Of a stretch of 38,023 nt of DNA, positions 16,413 to 25,164 are shown piece by piece. The stretch covers positions 1 through 38,023 of the forward strand of contig JAAVYX010000245.1 of the NCBI GenBank assembly GCA_022791355.1, given 5' to 3'. The position numbers and the translations under genes were made by a program. A model generated the notes under the pieces. That model was not told the origin of the DNA, did not search any database, and saw nothing but the letters and a program-made list of their open reading frames with translations. Source of the stretch: Clostridiales bacterium. Lineage in GTDB: Bacteria; Bacillota; Clostridia; Oscillospirales; Acutalibacteraceae. The stretch's first letter is position 1. Every line of letters begins with the position of its first letter.

Positions 16413-18541
16413 TACATGTTACCTCCCTGCATGCTGAAATAGACCTTCCAGTTCTCAAAGATACCGGTGAAGAAGGATACCACATCATTGCCCAGCATGA
16501 AGATCATAGCGAAGACGACCCACATGAAGATACAGGCGAACAGGGTGATGATGATAATGCCCACCGTCTCAAAGAACTTATAGGAGTTCATGGACATGGT
16601 GCTGGCAAAGAAGAGGACGCCAACCCAAATCCACATGAGGCTTATCACGCCGTTATATAGGCCGGCGCTATTGAGGGACATGATGTTGGTCAGGCAGGCC
16701 AGCGGTATGCCCACAATAATATAGGGCAGCATACAGTAGGCCGAAGCGCTGAACACCTCGCGCATCTTGACCTCGCCGCTGCGGATGGTGGTCACCAAGT
16801 AATTGCCCACCACCCAGGTCAGCAGGGGCAGGAAGAGCATGAGAGTCTCCTGCGCCAGATTGACCCGGGCAATATCGGTTCCTCGGAAAGGATAGTGGGT
16901 AACAAAGAGGGTTAAGCACCGGGTCACAAAGGTCAGCAGATAGAGAACCAGAGGAATGACGATATCGTAATCCTGCCGGTGCCGGCGAATATTCCGGAAG
17001 CTCTCGTTGGGGTCGAAAATACATCCCAACAGAATTTGCAGCCGGCCCTTATTGTTGAACCACTTGATGCGGCTCTGCCGGTCGTAGGTCTGCTTATACC
17101 GCTTGTGGAGGTACATGATCAGCAGGACGATCAGAACGGCAATGGCGATGATGGAGAACATGACCAAAGCGAAATTCTCGCGGACGGTCTGCAGCTGATT
17201 TTCGTCAAAAGCGTCGGAATAGCCCTGCTTATAGTCGGCCAGACGGAACTCCTCGATGGCCTCCTCATACTGGTCGGCCCGCAGATAGGCGTTGCCCCGG
17301 CCGATATGGGCCATAGGATAGTTGGGATTCAGATCCAGAACCTTGTTCCAGTATTCCACAGCCTGATCGTACTGCCCCTTGTAATAGAGCTCCAGAGCGG
17401 TATGGATGGTCTTGGTAAATTCGGTGGGGACAAACTTGTGCAGAGCCGACTGGGTTTTATCAATTACATAGATATTGCCCTCGCTGTCCACGGCCATGCC
17501 GGAGGCGCCGCGGAAGCGGCCCTTCCACACGCCGGTGCCGCCGAAGACCATCAGGTTGTTACCCTCGCTGTCGTACTGATAGATACGACCGGTAACCGCA
17601 TCCAGAATATTGACGATGCCGCCGTTATTGGATACCGCTACGTCGGTGAAGGACTGCTCGGTGGACCGGGCGTTCTGGTCGTAATGGTGCAGCACATAGT
17701 CGGTGCGTTTCTCCCCAAAAAAGCCGGTGAAGGGGTAGATATTCTTGCCCACGGGCGAGAAGACCTTGAGCTGGCCCGAGGTCGCGCCCTGGGCGGTGGT
17801 GGTGTAAATGTAGTTTTCCTCGTCGATGTAGAAGTTGGTATGTACCGGCGGCATGGGCTGTTCCATACGGTCCAGCTGTTCCTCCGTGGCCACCAGGGAG
17901 GCCAGCTTATAGATCAGGTTGAAGGGAACCTTGGTAGGGGCCATATAGCCCTTGAGCTCATTGTTCTCGTCCAGCACGATGAAGCCGTGATAGTCGTCGG
18001 TGTTGATGACGAAAATCTGGCCGATCAGGTTGACGGCCACCTTCAAGGGCTTGAAGGGATAGTCGGTATCGTACAGAGGCGATTCGGGCTGGGTATAGAG
18101 CTTTTTCAGATTGCCGTCCTTATCGGCCAGCAGCAGACGGCCGTTGTCGGTATCGGCGATGAGCATATCCCCCGAATCCTCATAGACATAAATGCCGTTG
18201 GGATTGGCCAGGGTCTCGCCGCTGAAATTGGAAAAAGTCTGAACGTCGCTTCCGTCCACATTCATGCTGACGATACGGTTGTTGCCGCCGTCCACAATAT
18301 ACATGCGGTCGGAATGGGTGATGAAGATATCGGTGGGGCTGGCCAGCTGGCCGGCCTCCTCGTTGATATACTTATCGGCCGACTCCGCATTATAGGTCAC
18401 CGGGATAAAAAGCCGGTAGCCCTCGTTGTCCAGCACATAGTCCTGCTCGTCATAGGCGCTGGCCTGCATACCCAGTATGCCGGCGGCCAGGATGAAGACA
18501 AGGAATATGATGCTGATACGCTTTAGTTTATTCCAATTCAT
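16412..18541 (-). CDS. NHL-repeat / TPR / Yip1-domain fusion membrane protein
   Basis: This 709-residue protein joins several modules. A signal anchor (ISIIFLVFILAAGILG) is followed by an extracytoplasmic NHL-type beta-propeller (about 45-375; repeats such as MYIVDGGNNRIVSMNVDG and GMAVDSEGNIYVIDK). Next come about two TPR units (about 383-450, YYKGQYDQAVEYWNKVLDLN), a transmembrane helix (457-477), and a C-terminal Yip1-like membrane domain with about five helices (525-705). Propellers bind ligands and Yip1 domains are membrane spanners of unclear role. Its position between the permease pair and the DUF5696-like gene suggests an accessory of the transporter, perhaps in substrate sensing or assembly. 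That role is inference. Confidence 0.78.
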   Translation of the reverse strand: MNWNKLKRISIIFLVFILAAGILGMQASAYDEQDYVLDNEGYRLFIPVTYNAESADKYINEEAGQLASPTDIFITHSDRMYIVDGGNNRIVSMNVDGSDVQTFSNFSGETLANPNGIYVYEDSGDMLIADTDNGRLLLADKDGNLKKLYTQPESPLYDTDYPFKPLKVAVNLIGQIFVINTDDYHGFIVLDENNELKGYMAPTKVPFNLIYKLASLVATEEQLDRMEQPMPPVHTNFYIDEENYIYTTTAQGATSGQLKVFSPVGKNIYPFTGFFGEKRTDYVLHHYDQNARSTEQSFTDVAVSNNGGIVNILDAVTGRIYQYDSEGNNLMVFGGTGVWKGRFRGASGMAVDSEGNIYVIDKTQSALHKFVPTEFTKTIHTALELYYKGQYDQAVEYWNKVLDLNPNYPMAHIGRGNAYLRADQYEEAIEEFRLADYKQGYSDAFDENQLQTVRENFALVMFSIIAIAVLIVLLIMYLHKRYKQTYDRQSRIKWFNNKGRLQILLGCIFDPNESFRNIRRHRQDYDIVIPLVLYLLTFVTRCLTLFVTHYPFRGTDIARVNLAQETLMLFLPLLTWVVGNYLVTTIRSGEVKMREVFSASAYCMLPYIIVGIPLACLTNIMSLNSAGLYNGVISLMWIWVGVLFFASTMSMNSYKFFETVGIIIITLFACIFMWVVFAMIFMLGNDVVSFFTGIFENWKVYFSMQGGNM

Positions 18542-18553
18542 TGTCTCCCCTCC

Positions 18554-19444
18554 TTAACCCTTAATACCGGAATAGGCCATAGCCTTCAAAATATTGCTTT
18601 CCATGATGACCGATATGACGATGGACGGCAGCGTGGTCAGGAAGACGGCGGCCGACTGGGCGCCCGCCCGGGCCACCGTACCCACGCCGGATCCGATGGT
18701 GCTGAGAATCAGCGGGATGGTCTTCATGGCCTGCTTATTGATGTAGATGAGCGGGGCGAAGCTGTCGTTCCAGTTGGCGGTAAAGGCGAAAACAACGATG
18801 GTGGAAATAACCGCCTTGGTCATGGGCGCCACGATCTTGCGGAAAATTTTAAAGTTGCCGCAGCCATCCAGCTTTGCGCTTTCCAGCAGCTCGTTGGGAA
18901 CCTGGGAGACAAACTGCTGGTAGAGGAAGAAGTACATGGGCGTGGCCAGCTTGGGGATGATCAGGGACCAGTAGGTATTAAGCATGCCCATCTCGTTGAT
19001 GATCAGGTAGATGGGGATCTGGCCGGCCGGCACTGAGAACATCAGAGCGTAGGTTACGATCTGCCCAAATAGCTTCATGCCCTTTAAGTTCATCTTCTCG
19101 GCCACGAAAGCGCCCATGGAGCAGACCACAACCGTACCCGCCACCGAAGCCACGGTTACCAGGATACTGTTGAATACGTACCGGGTGAAGGGAACCACCT
19201 TACTGTCCAGCGTGGCCACCAGATCGGTGAAGTTCTGCATGGTTGGATGCCGCACGAAGAAGCGGGGCGGGAAGAGGAAGAGCTCATCCAAGGGCTTGAA
19301 GGCCGTACAAATCATATAGATCAGGGGCAGAAGGAAGAATACGGCCAGCGCGATCATGATGAGGTAGAAGATAACCCGTCCGGGCGTAATCTTCCGCCAG
19401 CTGAATTTTCTTACTTTGATTTTCTTTATATCGATTGCCTGCAT
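18554..19444 (-). CDS. Carbohydrate ABC transporter permease (MalG type), pair 1
   Basis: This 296-residue permease has an N-terminal basic tail (IKKIKVRKFSWRKITPGR), about six transmembrane helices and a somewhat divergent EAA loop, LLESAKLDGCGNFKIFRKIV. It ends ILKAMAYSGIKG, typical of MalG-type CUT1 subunits. It lies 11 bp after its MalF-type partner and 12 bp before the NHL-TPR-Yip1 gene, so it is clearly in one operon. Together with the large binding protein upstream it should import oligosaccharides. Confidence 0.92.
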   Translation of the reverse strand: MQAIDIKKIKVRKFSWRKITPGRVIFYLIMIALAVFFLLPLIYMICTAFKPLDELFLFPPRFFVRHPTMQNFTDLVATLDSKVVPFTRYVFNSILVTVASVAGTVVVCSMGAFVAEKMNLKGMKLFGQIVTYALMFSVPAGQIPIYLIINEMGMLNTYWSLIIPKLATPMYFFLYQQFVSQVPNELLESAKLDGCGNFKIFRKIVAPMTKAVISTIVVFAFTANWNDSFAPLIYINKQAMKTIPLILSTIGSGVGTVARAGAQSAAVFLTTLPSIVISVIMESNILKAMAYSGIKG

Positions 19445-19455
19445 CGTCGTCCCCC

Positions 19456-20424
19456 CTATTCGCCTTTTGAGGAGAATACTTTCATAAATATTCTACCAAG
19501 TCCAAAGTTCAGTATAAACAGGATAAACGCGATGGCGGAAGCGTAGCCCAATTCGAAACGCAGGAAAGCGTAGTCGTACATATGGGCGACGATGGTGTGC
19601 GCCGCGTAATCCGGGCTGGGGAAGCCGGCGATACCGGTGGCCAGGTCAAAGACGCCCAGAGCGCCCACAACGCCCATAACGGCGTTGAAGAGCAGCTGGG
19701 GCTTGACCGACGGCAGGGTGATATAAATCAGCTCCTGGAACTTGTTGCGGATACCGTCGATCTGGGCGGCCTCGTAACGGTCCTGCGGGATGTTGTTGAG
19801 ACCGGCCAGGTTGGTCAGGAAGCCCTGACCCATACTACTCCAGAGGGCTATGATAATGATAACCGGCATGATGTAGGTGGGATCGGTATTCCAGAGGATA
19901 GGCTCGCTGATGAGTCCTAAGCTGATCAGCTTATCATTGATATAGCCGTAGCGGTCGCTGGAGAAGAGCACCAGCCAGATGACCGACATGGAAACGGCGC
20001 CGGTCAGGGAGGGGGCGTAGAAGGCCATGGCAAAGGCGTTGCGGAACTTCAGCTGGTTAATCAGCCAGGCGAAGAGGAAGGAGAGCAGGAAGCCCGCGGG
20101 GCCTACGATGATGGCGTATGTAAAGGTATTCTTACACGCCGTGATAAACAGGTCGTCGTTGGTGAACAGGTCCTTATAGTTGTCCAGGCCGGCCCAGGTC
20201 ATGGGCTGCACGATATTGTAATGGGTAAGACTCAAGATCAAGCTCCATACGACCGGCACAACGATAAAGATGATAAACAGAAGGATAAAGGGCGCGGCCA
20301 TCAAATAGCCGGACATTTTATCCCGCGCGTAGCCATTGAGCAGCTTGCCTTTCTTTTTAGGAGCCGGCGCTTTCTGTTCCGCTGGACCCGCGCCGGTGAC
20401 CTTTGTGTTCGCGCTACTAATCAC
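19456..20424 (-). CDS. Carbohydrate ABC transporter permease (MalF type), pair 1
   Basis: This 322-residue permease has a Lys-rich cytoplasmic start (APAPKKKGKLLNGYARDK), then MSGYLMAAPFILLFIIFIVV and five more membrane helices. The EAA loop is YEAAQIDGIRNKFQELIYIT. The class is CUT1 sugar import. It follows the large binding protein by 43 bp and precedes the MalG-type gene by 11 bp. Confidence 0.92.
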   Translation of the reverse strand: MISSANTKVTGAGPAEQKAPAPKKKGKLLNGYARDKMSGYLMAAPFILLFIIFIVVPVVWSLILSLTHYNIVQPMTWAGLDNYKDLFTNDDLFITACKNTFTYAIIVGPAGFLLSFLFAWLINQLKFRNAFAMAFYAPSLTGAVSMSVIWLVLFSSDRYGYINDKLISLGLISEPILWNTDPTYIMPVIIIIALWSSMGQGFLTNLAGLNNIPQDRYEAAQIDGIRNKFQELIYITLPSVKPQLLFNAVMGVVGALGVFDLATGIAGFPSPDYAAHTIVAHMYDYAFLRFELGYASAIAFILFILNFGLGRIFMKVFSSKGE

Positions 20425-20467
20425 TTATCTCTCACACCTTTTTCCTAAATGTAGTGAACCAGAGGGG

Positions 20468-23400
20468 TTATTTCCCCTTGTTTCGGGTGGCTTCCTCCTC
20501 GGTGATAAAGCCGTACTCGATGCGCTTGCGGAGCATCTCGTTGGAGATATCGTCGATGGCCTTTTCCCAGGATTTGCGGGCGTTCATATCGTTCATAACC
20601 ACGCGGGTCCAGGCGTTGTTGACGTTACGCGCGGTATAGTAGCCGCCCAGTACGTTGGGCTGGTTCTTGAAGCTGCCGAAAACCTCCTTGAAGACGGGGA
20701 TGTGCTCGGACGTCCAGGGCAGACGGAAGAAGGCCTCCACATTGGCGGTGTTCCACCGGGCCTCCTGGCCCATGGTCGCCTCCACCTCGGTGGAGAAGTT
20801 GAACTGCACGTCGGCCGACGTCCACCACTTGGCAAACTCCCAAGCCTTATCCTTCTGCTCGGAATCGGTGAACATCATCAGGGTGGTGGAAGCGCCGCCG
20901 GCCGTCCGGTCGATGGATCCGTCTTCCTGTACGGTGCCGGGGATGGGAGCCACCATCCAGCGGCCGTACAGGTCGGGGGCCGCGTACATGATCTTGAGGT
21001 AATCGTTATAGCCGCCGATGACCAGCGGGATATCGCCGATACGGAAGTGGTTGTAGATATCGGCGGTACGCTCAAAGTTGTAGACCGTGTAATTCTTGGT
21101 CCACTGGAGGAATGCCTGATAGGCCACGTCGCTTTCCAGCGCGGTTTCGCTGCGGTCCTCATTGTAATACTCGCCGCCCTGCTGGAAGAGGAAGGGGGCG
21201 TAATCGGATGCCATGTAGAACCGCATGCCGTTCTGGTCCAGAATCGGCAGGACCTCGTTGTACAGCTCGGTCCAGGTATCGGGCACCTTGGCCCCGATTT
21301 CCTCCATGATGTCGGTTCGGTAGAACATGAGCTTGAAGTCCACATTCTCAGGCAGAGCGTACATGCCGGGCCGCTCCTGATCCTTGGGCTGGTATTCCAT
21401 GGGCTCCAGAGAACCGGGCAGGAAGCGGGAGGCCACTTCGTCAAAGTCGTCAAAGTTTCTAAGGTCGTAGGCCGCGCCGCGGATGGCCAGCTCTACAGGG
21501 GTTAAGGAGTCGCTTCCCAAAGCGATATCCGGCACCTTGCCCGAGATAACCGCCAGCATCAGGGGACTGATGCTGCCCACAGCGCCCACCGATCCCGAGG
21601 GCAGGACGTTGACCTTGATACCGATGCCGGTTTCGGGCGTAAACTCCTCGGAGGCCATCTGCTGGATGATCTCGCACATCTCCTTGCTGCGGGCCACCCA
21701 GACGTCCAGGGCCTTGCCCTGCACCACCTGATCGCCGGTGGTGCTGACGTACATGACGTTATCGTAGTCCTTGATAAAGGAGAGGGCAAAGTTCACGCAG
21801 GTGCCGGCCAGCTTTTCCCAGATGCTGCTCTTGGGCATTTTGGCCTCCACGCCGGGGGCCACAAACTGCACATAGTCAATCTTCATGGGCTGATCCTGGA
21901 TATTGAAATACCAGGTGGAAACGCTGGTCTGGGTGGTGGTGAGCTCGTCGAGCTTGGAGGGGATTTTCTTGGGCCGCTGAATCAGGTAATCCAGCTGGTC
22001 GGCCGCGGTATTCAGAGAGTTGGCCAGGGTGGGCATCTTGCGGGAATGGGTTTTGAGGAAGTCCACCTGGGCGCGGTAACGGTCCCGCAGGTCCTCCATG
22101 TCGCTGATGAGGGAGGGAACCTTATCCTGCAGCCGATAGTCGAAGTTTGCGTCCGGGTCGGTGCCGGTAACCTTGGTGATATTGCGGATGAGCTGGGACA
22201 TATCGTTATTGATATCCAGCAAATTGCTGATCACCTCGGCCGACGCGCCCATTTTCACCTGGATGCCCAAGGTGTGCTGCCCCTTCTCCAGATAGAAGAG
22301 ATAGGGATTGCCGTCGGCGTCCGAAAGGGTTTCGTTCTGCCACTTGGTCGAGTAGCCGAAAGCGTAGGCCTCCATCTCCTGGAAGGGGACCTGACCGTCG
22401 ATGGTGATCTGCCGGTATACGTTCAGGCCCTCGCCGTGGTTCTGGAAGAGACGAAGGTTGAGCTTATACAGTCCCGACTCGGGCACGTCCATGACCCACT
22501 GGATAAGCTGGTTGCCCTTTCTCCAGTTGAAGCCGCCCACCGTGTTGAGCTTGACATGGCCGCGCACATAGGGGGTGGTACCGGGATCGGAATCGGCCTC
22601 CCGGCGGAGAATCTGGCTCGACCGGTAATCGGACAGCTCGCCCTCCTTATATACCGGATCGCCGGTATACTCCTTATAGCCCTTGGCGTCGTACTCGGCC
22701 TTGACCTCGGCATAGGTCTTGTAGGCGGCGGACGGGACCAGGGAGATATCGCCGATATACATGTCAGCGTTTACATATTCCAAAGTAATGGTGTGATCGC
22801 CGGCGGTCAGGAGATAACGGAAGGGGGTCATCACCATACCGTCCACATGGGTCACCACATTGGTATCCCACTCGATGACCTGCACCAGCTTGGGGGTGAC
22901 CTCGTCGCCGTTGGCGTCCTTAACCGGCTCGGCCTCCTCGGTCCACTTGCGCAAAAAGCCGATGTTGCCGCTCTCCTCAAAGGGAAGCTGCCCGTCAACG
23001 GCAATCTTGCGCTGGATGTCGGACTTGTCATCCTCTGTGGGGAGGTAATCGATATGGATATCGTACAGCCCGGTCTTGGGTACCTTTACCTGCCAGCTTA
23101 AGGAGCCGGTCGCCTTGTCGGACAAAACGGCCGGACCGTTATAGCCGGCTTCATTCTGCGCCACGGTCGCCGCGCCGGCGGCCGTGGCAGCGCCGTCCGC
23201 GCGCAGGATCACCTTGTCGGTCTCGCGCAGGCCGTAGCTGTCAATCGATTGATAGGCGGCTGAAACGTCGTCGTATTCCAATCCGAGACTGCTGGCGCCG
23301 CCGGAAGCGTTTCCGCCCTCCGACAGAATTTGGTCGATGGACGATCCGCCCTGATCCGCGTCCGCCGTCTGGGCTCCAGACGTTCCGGCCCCGTCAGACG

Positions 23401-23536
23401 CGCCCGCCGTACCGGCCGGCTGCCCGGTCCCATCGGTCTCCTCGGCCCAGGCGCTGATTCCCGCGCCGGTCGAAAGGAGGCAAAGAGACAACAGCAGCGC
23501 AGTCAAACGCGCATAGCCCTTTTTCCTGATTTCCAT
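20468..23536 (-). CDS. Large sugar-binding protein: two carbohydrate-binding-like modules fused to an ABC solute-binding domain
   Basis: This 1022-residue exported protein is far longer than normal solute-binding proteins (about 420-550). After a signal peptide (ARLTALLLSLCLLSTGAG) come two beta-sandwich modules (about 107-273 and 308-428). They share KIAVDGQLPFEE and QITIDGQVPFQE and resemble CBM6/35-like folds. A helical linker follows (440-525), then a type 1 solute-binding domain from about 595, with PETGIGIKVNVLPSG and a Trp-rich hinge (DKAWEFAKWWTSADVQ). No lipobox is evident, so attachment may be by an uncleaved signal anchor. The start at 23536 is set by AAAGGGG 7 nt upstream. It is the first gene of the transporter operon, downstream of the promoter at 23768-23797. 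Confidence 0.85.
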   Translation of the reverse strand: MEIRKKGYARLTALLLSLCLLSTGAGISAWAEETDGTGQPAGTAGASDGAGTSGAQTADADQGGSSIDQILSEGGNASGGASSLGLEYDDVSAAYQSIDSYGLRETDKVILRADGAATAAGAATVAQNEAGYNGPAVLSDKATGSLSWQVKVPKTGLYDIHIDYLPTEDDKSDIQRKIAVDGQLPFEESGNIGFLRKWTEEAEPVKDANGDEVTPKLVQVIEWDTNVVTHVDGMVMTPFRYLLTAGDHTITLEYVNADMYIGDISLVPSAAYKTYAEVKAEYDAKGYKEYTGDPVYKEGELSDYRSSQILRREADSDPGTTPYVRGHVKLNTVGGFNWRKGNQLIQWVMDVPESGLYKLNLRLFQNHGEGLNVYRQITIDGQVPFQEMEAYAFGYSTKWQNETLSDADGNPYLFYLEKGQHTLGIQVKMGASAEVISNLLDINNDMSQLIRNITKVTGTDPDANFDYRLQDKVPSLISDMEDLRDRYRAQVDFLKTHSRKMPTLANSLNTAADQLDYLIQRPKKIPSKLDELTTTQTSVSTWYFNIQDQPMKIDYVQFVAPGVEAKMPKSSIWEKLAGTCVNFALSFIKDYDNVMYVSTTGDQVVQGKALDVWVARSKEMCEIIQQMASEEFTPETGIGIKVNVLPSGSVGAVGSISPLMLAVISGKVPDIALGSDSLTPVELAIRGAAYDLRNFDDFDEVASRFLPGSLEPMEYQPKDQERPGMYALPENVDFKLMFYRTDIMEEIGAKVPDTWTELYNEVLPILDQNGMRFYMASDYAPFLFQQGGEYYNEDRSETALESDVAYQAFLQWTKNYTVYNFERTADIYNHFRIGDIPLVIGGYNDYLKIMYAAPDLYGRWMVAPIPGTVQEDGSIDRTAGGASTTLMMFTDSEQKDKAWEFAKWWTSADVQFNFSTEVEATMGQEARWNTANVEAFFRLPWTSEHIPVFKEVFGSFKNQPNVLGGYYTARNVNNAWTRVVMNDMNARKSWEKAIDDISNEMLRKRIEYGFITEEEATRNKGK

Positions 23537-23650
23537 ATAGATCCCCTTTCCCGTTTTACAGTCGCTCGCCCGCTTAAAAAGCTGGTGATTCACAGGCGGT
23601 TGCCGTCCCCCTGTGAAGCGCAGCGATGCATTTTATTTTAGACGTTTCCG

Positions 23651-23753
23651 AATATTGTCGAAAACGTACATTAGCCAGGAATGCATGTGTGCACTCTGCA
23701 CAAAATCCTGAAAATTGTCGCAAAGAGGCAAATCCGGCGATAGAAATCGCCGG
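23651..23753. promoter_or_regulatory. Candidate operator region of the transporter operon
   Basis: Downstream of the promoter lie a dyad TGTGCA/TGCACA (23688-23702, 3-bp spacer), two ATTGTCG direct repeats exactly 60 bp apart (23654-23660 and 23714-23720), and a hairpin CCGGCGAT/ATCGCCGG (23734-23753). Any of these could bind a regulator or attenuate transcription; none is proven. Confidence 0.4.
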
Positions 23754-23767
23754 TTTCGTATAATACA

Positions 23768-23797
23768 AATATACCGCATTTTTATGCAGTTTGTCAA
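23768..23797 (-). promoter_or_regulatory. Promoter of the CBM-binding protein/permease operon
   Basis: On the minus strand, TTGACA (23797-23792) and TATATT (23773-23768) are 18 bp apart. The leader would be about 225 nt. The -35 lies just beyond the end of the GH76 gene at 23805. Confidence 0.7.
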
Positions 23798-23804
23798 GAC
23801 AGGA

Positions 23805-25058
23805 TTACGAAATATATCCCATTTTATTTAAAGCGGCCAAACTTTCCAGCAGGGCCAAGCCGCTGGATTGTACCTGGAGCTCTACCGGTTTACGGGGCTT
23901 GGCGCTCCACATTTTACCGCAAATTGGCTCTTCCTCACTGGGAATATTGGCCCATAGGGCCTCCCCGTTTCTCTCCAGCACCTTACAATATTTCTCTCGA
24001 TTGACAGGTGTCGTCATAATGAGCTGGGTTAAATAGCGGCAGAATATGCCCTTAAAGGCGCCGCCGTCTCCCCCGCCCTCCGAGCGAAGGATCCCGCCCT
24101 GCTCCAGCATGGTATTCAATGCGTAGTCGGCGGTGCGAACCGCCGTGTTTATGTAGGACTGATCCTGAGTGATGTTATAAAGCTCCACGCAGGAGCCGAT
24201 GTATACGCCCTGGCAATAGGTAAACTGCCAGTCTTTATCGATCTTACCGTTATTTTGGCGGTTGATGCCGTCCCACACAAGGCCGGTTTCGGGGTCTACC
24301 AGCGTATCGGTCCACCATTCGAAAATCTGAAGCGCCATGTCCAGATATCGCTGTTCGCCGGTATATTGGTAAAGCCGCGCCGCCAAAATGCAGGCCGGGC
24401 CATTGGACGGTGAATTGCGGTAATTGAGCTGATCCTTTTTCCAAGCGATCCCGCCGCTGATAAGGTTCCAGGCGGACATAACGGTCTCATATAATAAGTC
24501 TATGTCGCCGCGAAGGTCTTCATCCCCCGTGGCCCGATAGAGTCGAAAAGCCGCGTTGGCCATCCAGCCCATATCGTCGAAAAAATCGTTGGTCATATGA
24601 TTGCCGTTGCGCTTTTTCACCGCCGCTATCAGCTCTTTCGCCTGCTGGGCATAAGCCGGGTCGCCGGTCCGAATATAAGCGTCCACAATGGAATCCAGAA
24701 CCTGCGCCTGAATCCAATAATGAAAGGCCTGATTATCGCTGAGCGGATACTTGTTCTGATACATATTGTATTCGCCGAAAAATTTTTCCCGCATAAAGGA
24801 ATGGGTCATATCCGCCCGCTTCTCCCAAATTCCCTTTTCGGCTTCCTCCCGCAGGGGCAGGGTTTTCACAAGGTTGATCTGCACCGTACTGGTGGTATCG
24901 GCGGCTTTTGATGACGCGGCGCCGTCCGTCCCCTGCTTCGGGTCGCAGCCGGCCAAGGCGGTAACAATAAGGGTCAAAGCCAGCAGAAGGGAAAGCAGTC
25001 CCTTTGTCTTACGCGTAGAAAGCATCGAAAGGGAGGTGCGAGGATTTTGATCGGTCAT
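23805..25058 (-). CDS. GH76 alpha-1,6-mannanase-like lipoprotein (copy 1)
   Basis: This 417-residue protein has a lipoprotein signal ending LAGC (Cys38). The rest is an (alpha/alpha)6-type barrel with GH76 features: FFDDMGW (Asp161-Asp162, the adjacent catalytic aspartates), IAWKKDQLNYRNSPSNGPAC and EQRYLDMALQIFEWWTDTLV. GH76 enzymes are endo-alpha-1,6-mannanases acting on the mannan backbone. The ATG at 25058 is chosen because GAGGAG lies upstream; the longer frame would need a TTG at 25076. It sits between the lipoprotein binding protein and the transporter operon. It is the most divergent of the four GH76 copies here. Confidence 0.82.
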   Translation of the reverse strand: MTDQNPRTSLSMLSTRKTKGLLSLLLALTLIVTALAGCDPKQGTDGAASSKAADTTSTVQINLVKTLPLREEAEKGIWEKRADMTHSFMREKFFGEYNMYQNKYPLSDNQAFHYWIQAQVLDSIVDAYIRTGDPAYAQQAKELIAAVKKRNGNHMTNDFFDDMGWMANAAFRLYRATGDEDLRGDIDLLYETVMSAWNLISGGIAWKKDQLNYRNSPSNGPACILAARLYQYTGEQRYLDMALQIFEWWTDTLVDPETGLVWDGINRQNNGKIDKDWQFTYCQGVYIGSCVELYNITQDQSYINTAVRTADYALNTMLEQGGILRSEGGGDGGAFKGIFCRYLTQLIMTTPVNREKYCKVLERNGEALWANIPSEEEPICGKMWSAKPRKPVELQVQSSGLALLESLAALNKMGYIS

Positions 25059-25095
25059 GTCAGCGCTTCTCCTCAAAAGACGAATACCTGCGTCA

Positions 25096-25125
25096 AAAGG
25101 GACGCCCGGCCGTTGTGGCCGGGCG
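25096..25125 (-). terminator. Hairpin/partial terminator after the lipoprotein binding protein
   Basis: CGCCCGGCC (25125-25117) pairs perfectly with 25111-25103, followed on the minus strand by TCCCTTTT. It lies between the binding-protein gene and the downstream GH76 gene and probably lowers read-through, as is common after highly expressed binding proteins. Confidence 0.7.
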
Positions 25126-25164
25126 CCACCTTTTTGCTAAATCGCCAAATTTTTATTTGATTCC

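Noticed and set aside
16979..18526. A 515-residue plus-strand frame opposite the NHL-TPR-Yip1 gene
   Set aside because: Shadow frame rich in Gly/Val/Ile/Leu without a ribosome site or domain; the minus-strand gene is clear.
20336..21505. A 389-residue plus-strand frame opposite the large binding protein
   Set aside because: Antisense to a coherent solute-binding domain; no supporting features.
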